In this document: piece by piece, positions 6,401 through 8,570 of the stretch
Numbering within the stretch: the stretch's first letter is position 1
Layout: each line of letters begins with the position of its first letter
Assembly: GCA_013330385.1 (NCBI GenBank)
Contig: DUIL01000166.1
Location: forward strand, 1-8,570
Direction of reading: 5' to 3'
DNA: 8,570 nucleotides
From: Candidatus Thalassarchaeaceae archaeon
GTDB lineage: Archaea > Thermoplasmatota > Poseidoniia > Poseidoniales > Thalassarchaeaceae
Notes under the pieces: model-generated
Database searches by the model: none
What the model was told of the DNA's origin: nothing
What the model saw: the letters and a program-made list of their open reading frames with translations, nothing else
Program-made: the position numbers and the translations under genes

Positions 6401-8085
6401 AAATTCCTGATGCCGAATTCGATGTACTAAGAGCAGGTGAAGAATCTTCTTCGTTAGTTACTCTAGACGGCACTATGGTAACTGACCCGGAAGGAGATGA
6501 AGTACGGTTTGAATTTTGGAGCGACCTAGATGGAATGTTGGTATCAAGTGTAACTCCTGATGATATTATTCAATGGCAGGGGTGGTTGAGTAAAGGAATC
6601 CATACGATTACGATGTATGTTAGTGACGATCGTTCAGGCCACGCTACCAATTGGAATTCCATCCAAACCCTCGTCCATGTCAACAACTCCGCTCCCTTCG
6701 CGGTCATTGCCAATCCATTAGATCAAACATTAACCGATTCTGGCACATTGATTAGATTCGATGCTACTGGTTCTGGAGACTGGGATCTTTCTTGTTTGGA
6801 TTTGCCAGATAATGGTTCAGGCTTCATCTGTAATCCTACTACGGAATCAAGTAATGACTTGGTTAGTGTGATATGGGAAAGTGATAGATTGGTAGACCCA
6901 TTTGCTAACGGTTGGATCGTTGATTCTAGATTGCCGAAGGGATATCATACCATTACTGTAACAGTTGATGATGGTTCAGGGGAATCCAGTTCTAATTCTA
7001 TAGTGATACGAGTAGAAGAAGCAGCTCCTGTATTGATTCTAGATTCTCCAGTCCCTGACGCAGAAGTATTTTCCAATGCTCCAGTCCTTTTCGATTTCCG
7101 TCGCTCATTCGATCCTGACGGAGATGATTTCACTGTAACTGTGACATCAAATCTAATGCTTGAGCCAATCCTTGAAGCCAAGACAAATGAATACTGGTAC
7201 AACGATTATCTTCCAGCAGGTGAGCATGAGTTAACCTTTGAACTGCGTGATTCTACAAATCGTGTGATTACCCATACTCAGATGTTGTATGTGATGAAAA
7301 CAGGTCCTGTAGCTGTAATTAGTGGATTACTAGATGGTCAATATATACCTCCTGGAACTGAATTAACTCTCGATGGTTCTCAATCATATGACTATGATGA
7401 TGATATCGTACTCTATCAATGGACTACAGGTGATGGAACCATGCTTGGCGACAAGTCAGTTCTCGAAGTCACCTTTCCTCCAGGTAGTGTAAAAATTAAT
7501 CTTCTAATCAAAGATTCGCGAGGCGCTTCCTCAACAACCTCTGTTAATCTAACAATTGGCTCCTCTTCGCCTTCCCTTTCAAATTTACAAATCACACCGA
7601 ACTCAATAAATGCCGATGAACCAACTATGATGAGACTGACTGTGGCTCTTGACGACCCAGATGGTACCGCACAGTCTGTTATTGGTGAGATGATGGCTGG
7701 CGGTGAGTTGATGAGTTTACAATTCTATGATAATGGAATGGATGGAGACGAAGTCGCAGGAGATGGGATTTGGACCTATATTGGTACATGGTTAGTATCT
7801 GAAGGAAATTCAGTTCGCGTCGAGGTATGGGCTATTGATGGCAGTTTAGTGAGTCCTGCACAGATTCAGAATGTTGAAATTGTCAAACCTGAGAATACCA
7901 ATCTTTTCACGTGGATTTCAGGTAGTGGCCTTCCTTACTTTATCGCACTATTAGTAATCCTAACAATTGGTGGTATGGGTATACAAAAGCAGCGTAATGA
8001 AGCGATTAAGAGAGATCTTGAGATGATTGAATCTTGGTCTACTTTTGACTCTAGAGAGTTAGATGATGATTTCGATGCCGACTAA
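3433..8085 (+). CDS. Giant cell-surface protein: signal peptide, beta-helix, PKD-like repeats, C-terminal membrane anchor
   Basis: The 1550-residue protein has a Sec signal peptide (basic RRKAR, hydrophobic core 9-29, likely cleavage after ANA at 31). A beta-helix N-cap follows (about 38-90, with the VQAGTTIQL and GRITIQGTNSNPV signatures). Residues 90-640 form a long right-handed parallel beta-helix with repeated NGL/VSNLEI-type rungs and a C-x2-C at 499-502. A beta domain spans 640-782. Six PKD/cadherin-like sandwiches start near 783, 890, 989, 1084, 1195 and 1289, each with an acidic D-P-E-G-D or D-D-D turn that could bind calcium. A last beta domain (from 1376) contains DGDEVAGDGIWT. One membrane helix (1500-1517) precedes a 32-residue cytoplasmic tail ending DDDFDAD. 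More than 20 N-x-S/T sequons suggest glycosylation. Such proteins mediate adhesion or polysaccharide binding; a beta-helix lyase activity is possible, but I recognise no catalytic motif. ATG 3433 leads directly into the signal peptide. Expression probably comes from the divergent promoter region shared with the RAM operon. Confidence 0.88.
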   Translation: MNWRRKARFPLAIALVLLMLTSIAVPLAANASSMRSTTVWSGTVTLPDGYIVGAQDILVVQAGTTIQLGSDEDITVDGRITIQGTNSNPVLLESIIGKHDGIVFNQSSQGLGSSIENITINDSEYGITVYGSNPVLTDVIVNNADLVAVDLFDGATARIYNLTINGGGQDVHGFSTGWRYGVGLSVGAYSAPIVDGMVANGLITRAVNYWGNSGGLVSNLEISNVSGATLSVAAGIWVEDSIPLITDVNVQRCDNGIFVRHITEGWQTRPTFHRAVVENSMYRGVMVEQYNHSMYLNIPANAIFEDLEIRGTGGPDAKTPGLGFAAFELNTSGVVLDNALIEDNPVVGFKAYLIGSSTIINGLTLDNNGKSSLTAPINDRAGLFMRSVNWAPVVNDLIVTNSSGIGALLWKGGVMGHDWYIANNSGNGADFREFHPAITILRSRDNSGHGVSVRDSSNVELEFVLTSGNGIGATSPLLGSGIYFNEANDIMSGGKNVSCFTCISNSDQHGVIVRNSIDLQLISVEIHDPLSGPGLDIDNSGLARDGHVIMDDLRVDLNSSGYAVEMTDTNAFISGLDLSGDNGGVYWKAGDSLTSSIYNSIISGSGGTCFDIIDHHELIGDNIGLSCGNGSKPSIESSFVNFTDSGFIPSNGSESSFHLIEDSHLRWISSNSISTPSYSSIDNIVDIMWFVDVHAINQISRHIPFAQVNLSFDAFESSDNYTLPYSGFDTFGPYIGARWLPSQGWSSENQVNVGCDYDGVHNDSVVAILSNDLTVYCRLELTNQPPFIIWDSPEADAEYPSGSAVIFNANESWDLDDDPLTYSWTSNVDGDLYQSCMQGLGVEGNKSYLMTNNPPFSNDGCLSDGEQEITLEVCDGTHCVNETRTIVLFNQPPSLSVSTSPGISSWGIMHLGRTANATISLDGSSDPENDPLTCWVVTNYGFSTPTDQGCPMIFDINFPGAPTDFSITVHLSDGNNPDVTWSFNVRLFNEIPDAEFDVLRAGEESSSLVTLDGTMVTDPEGDEVRFEFWSDLDGMLVSSVTPDDIIQWQGWLSKGIHTITMYVSDDRSGHATNWNSIQTLVHVNNSAPFAVIANPLDQTLTDSGTLIRFDATGSGDWDLSCLDLPDNGSGFICNPTTESSNDLVSVIWESDRLVDPFANGWIVDSRLPKGYHTITVTVDDGSGESSSNSIVIRVEEAAPVLILDSPVPDAEVFSNAPVLFDFRRSFDPDGDDFTVTVTSNLMLEPILEAKTNEYWYNDYLPAGEHELTFELRDSTNRVITHTQMLYVMKTGPVAVISGLLDGQYIPPGTELTLDGSQSYDYDDDIVLYQWTTGDGTMLGDKSVLEVTFPPGSVKINLLIKDSRGASSTTSVNLTIGSSSPSLSNLQITPNSINADEPTMMRLTVALDDPDGTAQSVIGEMMAGGELMSLQFYDNGMDGDEVAGDGIWTYIGTWLVSEGNSVRVEVWAIDGSLVSPAQIQNVEIVKPENTNLFTWISGSGLPYFIALLVILTIGGMGIQKQRNEAIKRDLEMIESWSTFDSRELDDDFDAD

Positions 8086-8118
8086 AGATTGAAGGCTAGC
8101 CCCTGTCCCCTCTTGAAT
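8086..8118. other. 33-bp spacer with a pyrimidine-rich tract
   Basis: The spacer after the surface-protein stop codon contains a C/T-rich stretch at 8100-8114 and no ribosome site for the next gene. There is no T-run or hairpin that I would call a terminator, so read-through into the downstream membrane-protein gene is plausible. Confidence 0.3.
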
Positions 8119-8570
8119 ATGCATGTAATGACTAAGGCCACCTTGGGTGTAGGCGGCGTTCTATTTTTGATTAGCACAGCAGCTCTTGTAATAGGGGGGG
8201 CCTCATTCGGTGATGCAATAGAGGATTTTGATCCTAATTCATCTGGTGATGATTATTGGACTGGAGATACTGATACCACATTTAATGGGAAATTAAATGT
8301 GCTTTCTATATATTATGTATTTGTTGAAGAAGGTTATGAAGTAGATGTGTATGTTTCTGGGAATGGTTATTTCACATCCTGTGAAGATTGGGGAGATTGT
8401 GATTTTTACGACCTACCTGGGTACGATTATGTTGGTGATATTAATGTCGACGTGTCTGGTGATTACGAAGTCGAATTTACTGAAAATGAAGGTCAACTAG
8501 TCGACGTCAAGATTCGTGAAGAAACAATCCCAATCGACGGTTTAATGGGACTGGGTGGTGGATGCTGTGG
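8119..8570 (+). CDS. Unrecognised membrane-anchored protein (partial, runs off the right edge)
   Basis: The 150 visible residues start with one hydrophobic helix (about 8-29, LGVGGVLFLISTAALVIGG). An acidic, aromatic-rich, probably external beta domain follows (31-140), with a Cys pair at 88 and 94 (SCEDWGDC) that could form a disulfide. The frame is still open at the edge just after GLMGLGGGCC, whose glycine-rich turn may lead into a second membrane helix beyond the window. I do not recognise the family. It begins 33 bp after the surface-protein gene on the same strand and may be cotranscribed with it, or use a weak CTAAAGAT element at 8082-8089 with a short leader. No Shine-Dalgarno precedes ATG 8119, and ATG 8128 is an equally acceptable start. 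Codons 26-28 contain a run of seven G, but the frame stays open from start to edge, so no frameshift is apparent. Its position suggests an envelope role. Confidence 0.75.
   Translation, partial: MHVMTKATLGVGGVLFLISTAALVIGGASFGDAIEDFDPNSSGDDYWTGDTDTTFNGKLNVLSIYYVFVEEGYEVDVYVSGNGYFTSCEDWGDCDFYDLPGYDYVGDINVDVSGDYEVEFTENEGQLVDVKIREETIPIDGLMGLGGGCC

Noticed and set aside
3433..8085. Internal tandem DNA repeats or a CRISPR-like array in the large gene
   Set aside because: The beta-helix and PKD modules recur as protein folds, but I saw no repeated DNA units of constant length and spacing.

Overview
The window reads as chromosomal DNA of an uncultivated planktonic archaeon, most likely a Marine Group II/III euryarchaeote (Candidatus Poseidoniales or a relative). 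This placement is inference, not proof. It rests on three things. There are stand-alone Lrp/AsnC ligand-binding (RAM) proteins, an archaeal hallmark. There is a very large secreted beta-helix/PKD surface protein held by a C-terminal membrane helix. There is also a bacterial-type UvrC next to a winged-helix/STAND ATPase, with short intergenic gaps and a mix of Shine-Dalgarno and apparently leaderless starts. Base composition looks moderate and even; no mobile element, tRNA, rRNA or CRISPR array was seen.

Layout. Positions 1-662 (minus) hold the N-terminal 220 residues of UvrC, the nucleotide excision repair endonuclease, running off the left edge. Head to head with it, after about 25 bp, is a 717-residue plus-strand protein (688-2841). 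It has an N-terminal winged helix-turn-helix, a complete STAND-type NTPase core and a long helical C-terminal half, so it is probably a ligand-activated transcription regulator. It converges, 6 bp apart, on a two-gene minus-strand operon (2848-3317) of paralogous 77-residue RAM-domain proteins.

A 115-bp divergent intergenic region (3318-3432) separates that operon from a 1550-residue plus-strand surface protein (3433-8085): signal peptide, parallel beta-helix, six PKD/cadherin-like beta-sandwich repeats, a further beta domain, one membrane helix and an acidic cytoplasmic tail. A second, unrecognised membrane protein starts at 8119 and runs off the right edge.

How the parts relate. The left half combines DNA repair with two kinds of putative small-molecule-sensing regulator (STAND and RAM). 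The right half is cell envelope. The sequence does not show that these form one system. The most notable items are the wHTH-STAND fusion with its tight divergent arrangement with uvrC, the tandem RAM pair, and an 8-bp inverted repeat that brackets the divergent promoter between the RAM operon and the surface-protein gene.
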